Shown: positions 1 to 8,305, counted from the stretch's first letter. The stretch is 19,733 bases of DNA from Euryarchaeota archaeon UBA596 (GCA_002498205.1 DAGQ01000005.1:988-20720); one strand, 5' to 3'. The notes: generated by a model from the sequence alone, not told the origin. Numbers and translations: made by a program.

Positions 1-2036
1 GGTTCAAACTCACAATCATGATTATTTATTCCTGCCAAATCATCATAATTTATTGCTGAAATATTTGTACAGCCTTGGTTTAATGATCTCATTTTTTCCC
101 ATTTTCGTTCTGCTCCTGCTTGCCATGGCTTTAGATCTAATGTATCATATGCTCCAGCACTTAAATTGTCTAAAATCGAGTTGGGAATAGGTCTAAAATC
201 ATAATTATCGGGATCAGACAATAAATTTCCTACTTGACCTAATGTCTCTTGATATCCATTATAATTATCAATAAAACTTCCTGGAATGGGGTGCTCTTCA
301 TATGATTTTGATCTATGGGCCGCAATTTTATCTGCAGCATTATTATTAGTTGATGAGTTTTCATTCCCTTCCCCGTTTTCAAATAAAATAATAATGTCAT
401 TTTTACCTAAATCTAAGCCACCTCCAAACACAGTATTATTACTAATATCATGATAATCTCCCTTAGCCATAATTCCTGTTTTTATATCCCATAATACGTT
501 ATGATGTACTGATGTGTTTCTGCCAATATTTGTTCCACCTGCTGGACCGTCCATTCTAATTCCATATTTTTCTGTGTTATGAATCCAATTATATGCAATT
601 TCAGCACCCTCTTGTTCTAACATCATCATTTGAACTACTGCTCCATCACTTTGAATAAATCCTGTATTTGAAATATTGTTAAAAAATATTTTTGGGGAAT
701 CTCCAATGCTTAATGTTGATGATGCTCCTGTATTGTAAACTGTATTATTTGAAAAGGTGTTATCTCTACCTCCATCATATACTGTAACCATCAATCCAAT
801 TAAATCAGAAGAAGACCAATCAATAAATTCAAAATGAGAATTATTTACAGTATTATTATGTGATTTTAGTGCGGCTCCATGGAATTCTAGTGCTGAACCA
901 TCGGTATATGCGAATGAAGAATTGTCGATTAAACAATTAGTACAAAAGTCCATTCTTGAAACCCATCTTTCCTCAACATCTTCTCCTGCTATGCCTAAAC
1001 CTCTTTTTGAAGTACTTGGATACATTAAATCTGAATCTTTGATAGTGCAGCCATTACAATCATCTGTTCTAAATGTCGTTGCAAAAAATTCTAAACCTTC
1101 TATTGAGATATTATTGCTATCTGTAATATTAAATGCAAAAGGTTGAGTTTTGATTCTGATATCTAAATTATTTGGATCTGTCCCGTTTTCAAACATCATA
1201 TGTAATTTTTTCCCTGAACTATCGAACCACCATTCTCCTGGAAAATCAATTAATTCTCTCTTACCTTCCAAAAAATAATAATGATGTTTAGTTTTCCAAT
1301 TTGGAACTAATTCATATGAAAATGTGTTAGTAGATAGATTATAATCTGTAATAGTCCTACTCCAAGTCTTAAACGAGCCGACATTAAGGACTGCTATTGC
1401 CCCAATAGGGTCAATTCCACTTGTATTTAATTTTCCAGAGTCTTCTAATTCTCCATTACTATAACTCCCTCCATCGCCAATTGTTCCTTTTGCCCAATTA
1501 TCTGTTTGATCAAATACCGAAAGATCAGAAAAATTTGCATTTGGCCATCTTGCGGGTATTTGTTCTTTGTAATCGACAAATACTTGCCAACCATTCTTAT
1601 TAATCTCAACTTCATGTATATTATTAGTTGAAAGGCCCCAAGTTCCATTTAAATCATGAGTAATACTTTCAGTGCCGTCAAAAACAACTCTTTCATTTTC
1701 AGCTACACGAATTGTCAAGTTTTCAAAATTATCAATAAGAATCTCTTCATGATATACTCCTTCATGAATTATTATTGTATCTCCATCTTTAGAAACTTTT
1801 AATGCCTCAGTAACTGAATGAAAAGGGCAATCTACTATTCCTGAAAAATTATTATTTCCTAACTGATTATCTACATGTATCTCATTTTGTGGTGTTGTAA
1901 GGGAGTTGTTACAATCTAAATTATTTGAATTAAATACGGGCACTTCAGATACTGTCAACTCTTTATCATAAATAATTAGAGAAGAAATAATCTGAAATAA
2001 AAATATTAGAACTATTCCTATTACTACCCTAGACAT
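1..2036 (-). CDS. Secreted parallel beta-helix surface protein, 5' part (runs off the left edge)
   Basis: The minus-strand frame is open from an ATG at 2036-2034 to base 1, giving at least 678 residues with no stop seen. Residues 4-23 are a hydrophobic signal or anchor segment. Residues about 50-105 (GNNNFSGIVDCPFHSVTEAL, then DGDTIIIHEGVYHEEI) match the opening of DUF1565/pectate-lyase-like right-handed beta-helix proteins. The middle is rich in short Asn-containing strands such as NNTVNNSHFEF and NNTVFGGGLDLG, as expected for helix rungs. Near residue 620 the phrase DFRPIPNSILDNLSAGAYD resembles the usual end of such helices. The last residues (GCTNISAINYDD, then DCEF) resemble the Cys-framed GCTDP.A.NY repeat seen in large marine surface proteins. 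The family includes polysaccharide lyases, but no catalytic residues can be named here. It is probably an extracellular carbohydrate-binding or carbohydrate-cleaving protein. It is divergent from hemH. Confidence 0.85.
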   Translation of the reverse strand, partial: MSRVVIGIVLIFLFQIISSLIIYDKELTVSEVPVFNSNNLDCNNSLTTPQNEIHVDNQLGNNNFSGIVDCPFHSVTEALKVSKDGDTIIIHEGVYHEEILIDNFENLTIRVAENERVVFDGTESITHDLNGTWGLSTNNIHEVEINKNGWQVFVDYKEQIPARWPNANFSDLSVFDQTDNWAKGTIGDGGSYSNGELEDSGKLNTSGIDPIGAIAVLNVGSFKTWSRTITDYNLSTNTFSYELVPNWKTKHHYYFLEGKRELIDFPGEWWFDSSGKKLHMMFENGTDPNNLDIRIKTQPFAFNITDSNNISIEGLEFFATTFRTDDCNGCTIKDSDLMYPSTSKRGLGIAGEDVEERWVSRMDFCTNCLIDNSSFAYTDGSALEFHGAALKSHNNTVNNSHFEFIDWSSSDLIGLMVTVYDGGRDNTFSNNTVYNTGASSTLSIGDSPKIFFNNISNTGFIQSDGAVVQMMMLEQEGAEIAYNWIHNTEKYGIRMDGPAGGTNIGRNTSVHHNVLWDIKTGIMAKGDYHDISNNTVFGGGLDLGKNDIIILFENGEGNENSSTNNNAADKIAAHRSKSYEEHPIPGSFIDNYNGYQETLGQVGNLLSDPDNYDFRPIPNSILDNLSAGAYDTLDLKPWQAGAERKWEKMRSLNQGCTNISAINYDDLAGINNHDCEFE

Positions 2037-2092
2037 GTTCTTGGGTACAAAAGATATTTCTTATCCTTTTGGAATACATTATTTCTAATTTG

Positions 2093-2105
2093 TATATATT
2101 TTAAA
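2093..2105 (+). promoter_or_regulatory. TATA-like promoter element of hemH
   Basis: TATATATTTTAAA lies 38-50 bases before the hemH ATG. Initiation about 25 bases downstream would leave a leader of roughly 15 bases. No Shine-Dalgarno-like sequence is seen before hemH, which fits a short-leader archaeal transcript. Position and composition are the only evidence. Confidence 0.4.
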
Positions 2106-2125
2106 GGCAAATTATTACAACCTAA

Positions 2126-2142
2126 GTTCATTTAAATTGAAC
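2126..2142. promoter_or_regulatory. Imperfect inverted repeat abutting the hemH start
   Basis: GTTCA-TTTAAAT-TGAAC is a 5-bp inverted repeat around an AT-rich 7-base centre, and it ends directly before the hemH ATG. It would overlap the expected transcription start, a typical archaeal repressor position. It does not match the iron-box palindrome at 3685-3700. It may be a chance pattern in AT-rich DNA. Confidence 0.25.
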
Positions 2143-3177
2143 ATGGGAGTTCAAGGAGTTCTACTGATGAATATTGGTACTCCTGATGAACCAACTGTAA
2201 AATCTGTAAAATCGTATCTTAAAGAATTTTTACTTGATCCCGATGTTATTGATATTCCTGCGCCGCTTCGACACCTCTTAGTTCGTGGAATTATTCTTCG
2301 TACACGTCCCAAAAAAATTGCACCCCGATATCGGAGTATTTGGATGGAAGAGGGGTCGCCTCTTCGAGTATATACTCAAAGAATGGCTGATGCGTTAGAA
2401 TTAAGTTTAGACAATGTGGAATGTGAAGTGGGGATGAGATATGGAAATCCAAGTATACGCTCTGGATTAGAGAAATTGAAGGAAAAGGGTGTTGAAGAAT
2501 TATTACTAGCGCCATTATTTCCACATCACGCTCAAGCAACTACAGAATCTTCATTAAAGCAGGCATATAAGCAACTGAGAGAAATGAATTGGGCCCCTTC
2601 AATTATTGAATTACCTCATTTCCCGTCTAATCCCGCATTTATTGAACCATTGGCTCAATCTATTAAACCCCATTTAATTAAAGGAGCGCATCTACTATTC
2701 TCATATCATGGACTTCCTATTTCTCATGTAAAACGTTCAGACTCAAGCGGAAAACATTGTCAAAAAGTGAATAATTGCTGTACATTAGATGTCGATGCCA
2801 ATTCAATGTGTTATGCCCACCATTGTATGCTCACAACATTATGTGTAGTTGGTGCATTAGGAATAAGCGAAGGAGATTGGTCAATTAGTTATCAAAGTCG
2901 ACTTGGTCCAGCCAAATGGTTAAAACCTTCTACAACAGAAATGGTAGAACTGTTGGCTGAAAAAGGAAAGAAAAATATTGTGATTGTATCGCCTGCTTTC
3001 CTTGCTGATGGACTAGAAACTTTAGAGGAGCTTGATATTGAAATTAGAGATCATTTCTTGAAACATGGAGGGCAGGAATTAACTGTTGTCAATTGTCTAA
3101 ATGATAATCCAAATTGGATTAAAGGATTAGGGAATCTTGTACAAAATGCTTTTTCGAAACCAATACCTACAAATTAG
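2143..3177 (+). CDS. hemH: Ferrochelatase with cysteine-rich (putative [2Fe-2S]) insertion
   Basis: The enzyme inserts Fe2+ into a porphyrin as a late step of haem synthesis. The N-terminus GVLLMNIGTPDEP is the family signature. The active-site His sits in LLFSYHGLP (His189 from the ATG), and the second conserved block is YQSRLGPAKWLKP followed by ADGLETLEEL (acidic residue Glu292). Length (344 aa) is normal for the single-domain bacterial type. Between the two blocks lies an insertion with Cys206, Cys212, Cys213, Cys223 and Cys228, spaced like the internal 2Fe-2S ligand set described for some bacterial ferrochelatases (Myxococcus-type). The cluster itself is inferred. I chose ATG 2143; a TTG two codons earlier is also in frame. 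The gene overlaps the convergent DUF454 gene by 11 bases. Most archaea make haem by the sirohaem route without HemH, so bacterial origin is likely. Confidence 0.93.
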   Translation: MGVQGVLLMNIGTPDEPTVKSVKSYLKEFLLDPDVIDIPAPLRHLLVRGIILRTRPKKIAPRYRSIWMEEGSPLRVYTQRMADALELSLDNVECEVGMRYGNPSIRSGLEKLKEKGVEELLLAPLFPHHAQATTESSLKQAYKQLREMNWAPSIIELPHFPSNPAFIEPLAQSIKPHLIKGAHLLFSYHGLPISHVKRSDSSGKHCQKVNNCCTLDVDANSMCYAHHCMLTTLCVVGALGISEGDWSISYQSRLGPAKWLKPSTTEMVELLAEKGKKNIVIVSPAFLADGLETLEELDIEIRDHFLKHGGQELTVVNCLNDNPNWIKGLGNLVQNAFSKPIPTN

Positions 3178-3586
3178 GAATTCGAAGAATAAAAATTGTT
3201 CCTATCAAAGCCAAAACCAATGTCGTGATTTTAGAAACTTGCGGCGCACTATCAGGAATTGCAACAAGTACTGCAAATAAAACAAAGACCCACATCGTTC
3301 CCAAAATTATTGGTTTACTTTTCCGGGGGATTCCTTTTCCTTCTCTATAATTCTTAACATGATGTCCAAACATTTTGTTATTGATAATCCAATCATAAAA
3401 TTTTTGGCTAGATCTAGCGTAACATGCTGCTGCAAGAATCATTAGAGGTGTAGTGGGTAACCCTGGGACAATAATTCCTACCAAACCGATACTCATAATG
3501 ATGAATCCAGAAAAAAACCAAAAAACTTGACTTAGTCTTGAACGATCAAGATCTACGACATGGATGTCTTCGCTAGTTATAGCCAT
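3167..3586 (-). CDS. DUF454 (YbaN-family) inner-membrane protein
   Basis: This 139-residue protein has the DUF454 signature: GLVGIIVPGLPTTPLMILAA, then CYARSSQKFYDWI, a short loop with FGHHVKNYREGKGIP, and two closing membrane segments (about 92-110 and 115-135). The first membrane segment is about residues 20-42. The biochemical role of the family is unknown. It converges with and overlaps the 3' end of hemH by 11 bases, so each terminator lies inside the other gene. It is divergent from the iron-box operon, with which it shares a 131-base intergenic region, so the palindrome at 3685-3700 could also affect it, although it lies about 100 bases from this start. Family call is firm; any link to haem or iron is only positional. 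Confidence 0.88.
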   Translation of the reverse strand: MAITSEDIHVVDLDRSRLSQVFWFFSGFIIMSIGLVGIIVPGLPTTPLMILAAACYARSSQKFYDWIINNKMFGHHVKNYREGKGIPRKSKPIILGTMWVFVLFAVLVAIPDSAPQVSKITTLVLALIGTIFILRIPNL

Positions 3587-3646
3587 ATGATATTTGGATT
3601 GCCTGTCAAGGGGTATGTAATATGTTGTATGTTATTGTAAAATTAA

Positions 3647-3661
3647 TTAAAAAATATATTT
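3647..3661 (+). promoter_or_regulatory. TATA-like element of the iron-uptake operon
   Basis: TTAAAAAATATATTT lies 24-38 bases upstream of the palindrome at 3685-3700 and about 57-71 bases before the first ATG. Archaeal initiation about 25 bases downstream would place the transcript start close to the left edge of the palindrome. Confidence 0.4.
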
Positions 3662-3684
3662 CTGATAATTTCCATTAAATTTTT

Positions 3685-3700
3685 TTTAGGTGGACCTAAA
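3685..3700. promoter_or_regulatory. Candidate DtxR/IdeR-type iron-box operator
   Basis: TTTAGGT-GG-ACCTAAA is a perfect 7-2-7 palindrome placed 18-33 bases before the first gene of the ABC-importer operon. DtxR/IdeR-family metal repressors bind TTAGGT...ACCTAA-type palindromes in bacteria, and related boxes are known in archaea. Position over the expected transcription start suits repression when Fe2+ is plentiful. I saw no second full copy in the window. The repressor gene is not in the window. Confidence 0.65.
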
Positions 3701-3717
3701 TATTAGTTGCTATTCGA

Positions 3718-6063
3718 ATGTTCATGAAGGCTAAAATTTTGTCGGTTTTGCTTCTTACTTCTGTTATTTTAGCTCCATTAAATGTTTCGGCTGAGGAAGA
3801 AGAAACTTTCACATTGTCAGGATTTGTATTTACATATGACGGAGATTTAGCCAATGAGACATCAATTAAAGTTGATTCAATGACATCGGTTTGGTCAGAA
3901 AATGGAAGTTATACATTTTCAGGAATAAGTCCGGGGGAACACACTGTCCGTGCTTATTTCATGAATGATGGACACTCTGTAGTTTATAGAAAAATGTTCT
4001 TTTCGGAAGATATGGTATTAGATTGGTATGAAGGGATGAATTGGATTACTGCGGAGATTTTTAATGGAAATGGGAGCCCTGTTTCGAGCTCTTCTTCAAC
4101 TTCAATTAAAATTTTGGAAAATAATGAAATTCAAATTCCAGATGACGGTAGGGTAGAATTTGATTTATTGGAAATTGGTGAATATTATACCATTCAAACC
4201 ACCTTTGAAGATCCTTTTTTATCTGTCCAAAATTTACATTTTAAGTTAGAAGCTGGTTCGTCTAGTGCCCCGGATTTAAATGATTTTGATTTTTATTTTG
4301 GGAAAAATAGTAAATATGGATATGTTATTGATCCTTTAGGTTTTCCAATTCCTGATGTTGTGGTCAGCAATGGTAGCAATAGTGTAATTACAAATTCAGA
4401 TGGATTTTTCCTATTTCAAAATTTAGATATTAATTCAACCCAAAATTTTTCATTTAAATTGGAAGATATAGATCTTGTTGAGCCTTTTAATGAAATAGTA
4501 AATGAGGGAGTCGGGTGGATGAATATAACTTCAACTCTTGAAGTTAATTTACCTGAAAATGTTACATTTGTTACTTCTATTCAAACAATCCCTTCTAATT
4601 CTCCATTTATAATTGAGTGGTTGGGAGGAGCTTATACAGATTTCTTCTCATTATACATGAATGATGATATTGCTTACAAAGGTGCTGCTAATTCATTTAT
4701 GTTCTTTCCTCAAGAGGCTGGTACCTTTGAATTTCAAATTGAGGCTACAAATAATAATGGCACTGTAATTAATTCACAGCCCTTGTTGTTAATTGTGATA
4801 CCTGAACAATCCAGAGAGGATTTATGGTCCATTGGAATGAGTTGGGATTATTCTCTTGTTCATACACCGGAATTCCATCAAAACAAAACTTACACGGCTA
4901 TAGGTTCAGAAACTATTACTGATGCATTCGGACAAGAACGTGAGACATTTTTGGTCAGAGTTTCTGATGAAGATTATGAAGAAGGAGAAAAGGCTTATCG
5001 TTGGGTTGATGCAAACAATCTATTAGATATCAAAACATATTGGACAGACGCGCCTTCATCTTCTTCTTACTATCAAGAAGGTATACTAGGTTGGGAACTT
5101 ATGGAAGATGATCAAGAAGTAAATCTATTTGATGCAAACGATGGGGCTTCATTACATTTTAATCGAACAAATATAATTGGAGTTCCTGGGCATCCAAATG
5201 GATATGATGATACTTCGAATATTATATCAATTACAGAAAATGTAATGATTGAGACTCCTGCGGGAATTTTCTCAACTACCTATTATAAAATTACGGATAT
5301 AAATGATGGAATTGTGTCTTGGGAATTGTGGTATAATGAAAGTGTGAGAAATTGGATTAAAAAAATAGATAGGTTGCCTGGGTCTCATAGTGATTCCGTT
5401 ATTTTCGAGCTCACATCGTTTGATGTTCCGATGACGCCACAATTTATCACAGAAGAAGGAAATATTAGTGATGATGATTTTGTTGTACAATGGGCTGCTT
5501 TTCAGGGGGCGTCATCTTACCAACTTTTTGAAAATAATGTTCTTATTTATGAAGGGAATGAAACATCATTAAATATTGAAAATAAAGAGGATGGGGAATA
5601 TTTATTCCAATTGAATGCAATAATGAATTCTGGCCAAATTGTTGAAGGAGATTCGCTATTTTTGAATATTTATTTTATTTTAGAGCCTCCTGTGATCTCT
5701 GCTTCCTCTGAAACTATAATTAAAAATGAAGTTGTTACATTGTCTTGGGAAAATATTGAAAATGTTGCTTGGTATTCTGTTATAGTAGAGAATTCGGAAG
5801 GAGAAATTGTCGAATTTTATAATGGGACTGATAATCATACTGAAATAAATTCATTTGATTTGGGTCAAAATCGGATTCGATTACAAGCGTCCCTACTTAA
5901 TGGAAAGGTTTCATCTCTTTCACCTTCAATTTTTGTAACTGTAGAAGACATCCTTGTAGTCGAAGAGGAGAGTCGTGAGGTTCCTGCAATTGGTATACCT
6001 TCAACTGTTTTAGCGATTTCACTTGCTATAGTTTTCAAAAGAAGGTGGAATATAAATGAATAA
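3718..6063 (+). CDS. Large surface protein with PGF-CTERM-like tail, first gene of iron/haem uptake operon
   Basis: This 781-residue protein is not assigned to a named family. A signal peptide spans about residues 3-25 (hydrophobic, ending NVSAEEE). Residues about 30-95 and 200-240 look like carboxypeptidase-regulatory/CnaB-type beta-sandwiches (for example GYVIDPLGFPIPDVVVSNG then NSDGFFLFQNL). Ig/Fn3-like segments follow at about 280-360, 580-650 and 660-745. A central module around residues 370-560 contains ETPAGIFSTTYYKI and WELWYNESVRNWIKKID, a pattern found in DUF3108-like beta-barrel carriers; that similarity is by eye. The C-terminus EVPAIGIPSTVLAISLAIVF-KRRW is a Pro/Gly start, a hydrophobic helix and a basic end, as in archaeosortase PGF-CTERM tails. 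Its stop overlaps the next gene's start by 8 bases, so it is co-expressed with the importer and may be its surface receptor. ATG 3724 is an alternative start. Confidence 0.75.
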   Translation: MFMKAKILSVLLLTSVILAPLNVSAEEEETFTLSGFVFTYDGDLANETSIKVDSMTSVWSENGSYTFSGISPGEHTVRAYFMNDGHSVVYRKMFFSEDMVLDWYEGMNWITAEIFNGNGSPVSSSSSTSIKILENNEIQIPDDGRVEFDLLEIGEYYTIQTTFEDPFLSVQNLHFKLEAGSSSAPDLNDFDFYFGKNSKYGYVIDPLGFPIPDVVVSNGSNSVITNSDGFFLFQNLDINSTQNFSFKLEDIDLVEPFNEIVNEGVGWMNITSTLEVNLPENVTFVTSIQTIPSNSPFIIEWLGGAYTDFFSLYMNDDIAYKGAANSFMFFPQEAGTFEFQIEATNNNGTVINSQPLLLIVIPEQSREDLWSIGMSWDYSLVHTPEFHQNKTYTAIGSETITDAFGQERETFLVRVSDEDYEEGEKAYRWVDANNLLDIKTYWTDAPSSSSYYQEGILGWELMEDDQEVNLFDANDGASLHFNRTNIIGVPGHPNGYDDTSNIISITENVMIETPAGIFSTTYYKITDINDGIVSWELWYNESVRNWIKKIDRLPGSHSDSVIFELTSFDVPMTPQFITEEGNISDDDFVVQWAAFQGASSYQLFENNVLIYEGNETSLNIENKEDGEYLFQLNAIMNSGQIVEGDSLFLNIYFILEPPVISASSETIIKNEVVTLSWENIENVAWYSVIVENSEGEIVEFYNGTDNHTEINSFDLGQNRIRLQASLLNGKVSSLSPSIFVTVEDILVVEEESREVPAIGIPSTVLAISLAIVFKRRWNINE
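6043..6048 (+). promoter_or_regulatory. GGTG-type ribosome binding site of the substrate-binding protein gene
   Basis: AGGTGG lies 7 bases before ATG 6056 and is complementary to the archaeal 16S 3' end. It fixes the start inside the tail of the preceding surface-protein gene and shows that internal operon genes use Shine-Dalgarno initiation. Confidence 0.55.
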
Positions 6064-7171
6064 TATGTTATCCAGACTATTGCCCTTGGCTAATTTAAAT
6101 AAATTGTTTGTGATTCTAATTATTGTATTAATTTTTTCACCTGGGTGTTTACAATCTATGGGGTCGGTTGATTCAAATGAAAATGTGGATGGAGGGATTG
6201 GTGTAACGGATTCACTTGGTGTTTACCATTATTTTGAGGAATCTCCTTCAAGAATTGCCATAACAAATACTTATGCAGCAAGCGTAATGAGAATGTTGAA
6301 CGTCAATTCATCAGTAATTGTTGGTGTTTCTGGTGATTTTTATGATGAGGCACTTTGGCCGGAACTTGCTGATACGCATATTATTCAACAATCGGCCCAT
6401 TCTGAAATTGATTTCGAAGCGCTGCTTGACTGTCGGCCTGAAGTTTACATTGTTTTTGCAACTAATGGAATGGTTGATACAAACGCTATTAAAAATAAAT
6501 TGGAGCCTGTAGGTATTAGGGTTCTAGCACTTGACTTTTACAAATATGATTCTTTGAGGGCAGAAATTGGGGTAATTGCCGACTTGTTTAATAAACAGGA
6601 GGAAAAACAAATTTTATTCGATGATTTTGATGCAATTGAAAATGAGATTTTAGAGAGGACTTCTAATATTTCAGAAGATGAAAGACCGACTGTTGTAATG
6701 GAACATCATGCATCATTAACCAGAGATCCTGTTGTACTTACTGGTACATCTCAATGGACTGATATTATTGAAAAAGCGGGCGGAATTAATGTTTTTAAAG
6801 ACTTGCCAGGCCACACTACTCACGTTGATATGGAGGCAATATTAGATCAAAATCCTGATGTTTTAATGTTTGATGGCATAACTTTTGATATTGGGTTTAA
6901 TGCTTTTGATGAGGATGATATGTGTGGAACTCATATGGATTTTATTAGAGATAGGGCTGGTTTCGATAATATGGATGCTGTAAATAATAATAGAATGATA
7001 ATCATGTCTGGAGAATTTGCTGGGCCAATGATGATTCATGGATTACCTACATTAGCAAAAGTTTTGCATCCTGAATTATTTACAGATATAGATTCAAATA
7101 TATATATTGAGGATTTTTTTGAAAAATATCATAAAATAGAAAAAAAGGGTAAATTTGTTTGCTATTCATAA
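6056..7171 (+). CDS. ABC-type iron/haem/cobalamin substrate-binding lipoprotein (Peripla_BP_2 fold)
   Basis: This 371-residue protein has a hydrophobic N-terminus (about 14-29) ending in SPGC, so Cys31 is a likely lipid-anchored residue, followed by a polar linker. The mature part follows the BtuF/FepB plan: TDSLGVYHYFEESPSRIAIT opening, SEIDFEALLDCRPEVYIVF in the first lobe, a long linking helix (about 165-200), then a second lobe with TGTSQWTDIIEKAGGINVF and DMEAILDQNPDVLMF. The family hands metal chelates (Fe-siderophores, haem, B12) to a FecCD permease. Residues 279-300 (FNAFDEDDMCGTHMDF) form an acidic Cys/Met/His loop not obvious in the usual family and could contact the ligand, which is speculative. 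It overlaps the surface protein by 8 bases and precedes the permease by 12. Substrate cannot be read from sequence; context favours haem or another iron source. Confidence 0.88.
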   Translation: MNNMLSRLLPLANLNKLFVILIIVLIFSPGCLQSMGSVDSNENVDGGIGVTDSLGVYHYFEESPSRIAITNTYAASVMRMLNVNSSVIVGVSGDFYDEALWPELADTHIIQQSAHSEIDFEALLDCRPEVYIVFATNGMVDTNAIKNKLEPVGIRVLALDFYKYDSLRAEIGVIADLFNKQEEKQILFDDFDAIENEILERTSNISEDERPTVVMEHHASLTRDPVVLTGTSQWTDIIEKAGGINVFKDLPGHTTHVDMEAILDQNPDVLMFDGITFDIGFNAFDEDDMCGTHMDFIRDRAGFDNMDAVNNNRMIIMSGEFAGPMMIHGLPTLAKVLHPELFTDIDSNIYIEDFFEKYHKIEKKGKFVCYS

Positions 7172-7183
7172 GGTTTTGATATT

Positions 7184-8305
7184 ATGGATAATATTTCTAA
7201 TCAACATATTCAAAATTCAAAAATACAAATTTTATTAATTTTTATATTAACTGTTTCTACTTTTTTGTTAGCTATTTTTGCTTTGGGTATGGGTTCTTCA
7301 ACTAATTTAGATTTTTTAACTACATTAAAAATTGTTTTGAGTCTTGAAGAGGCTACTACACTTCAATCTGATATAATTTGGAAGTTACGTTTTCCTAGGA
7401 TTTTAATGGCAATAGTTGGGGGTATTGCTTTAGCAACAGCAGGCGCTTTGATGCAAGGTTGTCTTGGCAACCCATTAGTTTCTCCACTAACTTTAGGGGT
7501 TGCTTCTGGTGCCGCATTAGGTGCCGCATTAGCTATCGTAATCGGGTTCTCTATTTCTGGAGAGTTAGCATATTTGTTTAGTTTCTTTGGATTGTTTCCA
7601 GGAATTTTATATTGGCCACCAATAGAATTTATCCTATTTTATTCAGATTCTCTCGCTATTATTGTAAATGCTTTTTTATTTTCTTTAATTGTTGTAGCAA
7701 TTATAATACAATTAGGAAATTTGAGATCTGTTTCTGCGGAATCTTATATTCTAGTTGGAATCGCAATAACATTCATTGCGGGGGCTATAGTTTCAACGAT
7801 GCAATACTTCGCAACAGATGCGCAACTTTCTCAACTCGCTCATTGGTCTTTTGGAAGTCTATCTAGACCTACATTATGGGACGCTGTATTAATTATGATT
7901 ATTGTAATAATACTAATGCCATTCGCATTAATCCGTGCATGGGATTTGAATACTCTCTCATTAGGCGGAGATGATTTTGCAATTTCTACGGGAGTTGACC
8001 CTAAAGTTACTCGTAAAAAAATTTTGATTTTTTCGGCATTAATGACTTCGATTGTAATCGCATTTACTGGATTGATTGGATTTCTGGGGTTAGCCGCCCC
8101 ACACATGAGTCGGTTAATTGTAGGAAATGACTATCGAAAATTGATTCCCTGTTCTGCTGTTTTCGGGGCACTGTTAATGTTATTAGCGGATACGCTTGGT
8201 CGCACACTATTTGCTCCAATTATTATTCCAGTAGGAATTATGTTATCTATACTTGGAGGGCCATTTTTCATGTATTTATTGTTAAGAAATAGGAGTGGTT
8301 TTTAA
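7184..8305 (+). CDS. FecCD-family ABC importer permease
   Basis: This is a 373-residue polytopic membrane protein. Family blocks are clear: KLRFPRILMAIVGGIALATAGALMQG, CLGNPLVSPLTLGVASGAAL, AHWSFGSLSRPTLW, and the C-terminal GLIGFLGLAAPHMSRLIVG with NDYRKLIPCSAVFGALL and ADTLGR. The GLIGFLGLAAPHMSR stretch is the coupling region to the ATPase. The protein is slightly longer than the usual 330-350 residues; the extra length seems to be around 125-155 (ELAYLFSFFGLFPGILYWPP), in a loop after the third or fourth membrane segment. It would work as a homodimer with the downstream ATPase and the upstream binding lipoprotein. The stop TAA shares one base with the next ATG (TAATG), indicating translational coupling. 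An AAGGT about 10 bases before the ATG is a weak ribosome site. Confidence 0.93.
   Translation: MDNISNQHIQNSKIQILLIFILTVSTFLLAIFALGMGSSTNLDFLTTLKIVLSLEEATTLQSDIIWKLRFPRILMAIVGGIALATAGALMQGCLGNPLVSPLTLGVASGAALGAALAIVIGFSISGELAYLFSFFGLFPGILYWPPIEFILFYSDSLAIIVNAFLFSLIVVAIIIQLGNLRSVSAESYILVGIAITFIAGAIVSTMQYFATDAQLSQLAHWSFGSLSRPTLWDAVLIMIIVIILMPFALIRAWDLNTLSLGGDDFAISTGVDPKVTRKKILIFSALMTSIVIAFTGLIGFLGLAAPHMSRLIVGNDYRKLIPCSAVFGALLMLLADTLGRTLFAPIIIPVGIMLSILGGPFFMYLLLRNRSGF

Noticed and set aside
922..1648. Short open frames on both strands inside the beta-helix gene
   Set aside because: They lie inside a long minus-strand frame that has a signal peptide and a recognisable fold; their own translations show no domain or sensible start context.
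2137..2142. TTG two codons upstream as hemH start
   Set aside because: The ATG at 2143 is the commoner codon and gives the typical family N-terminus directly.
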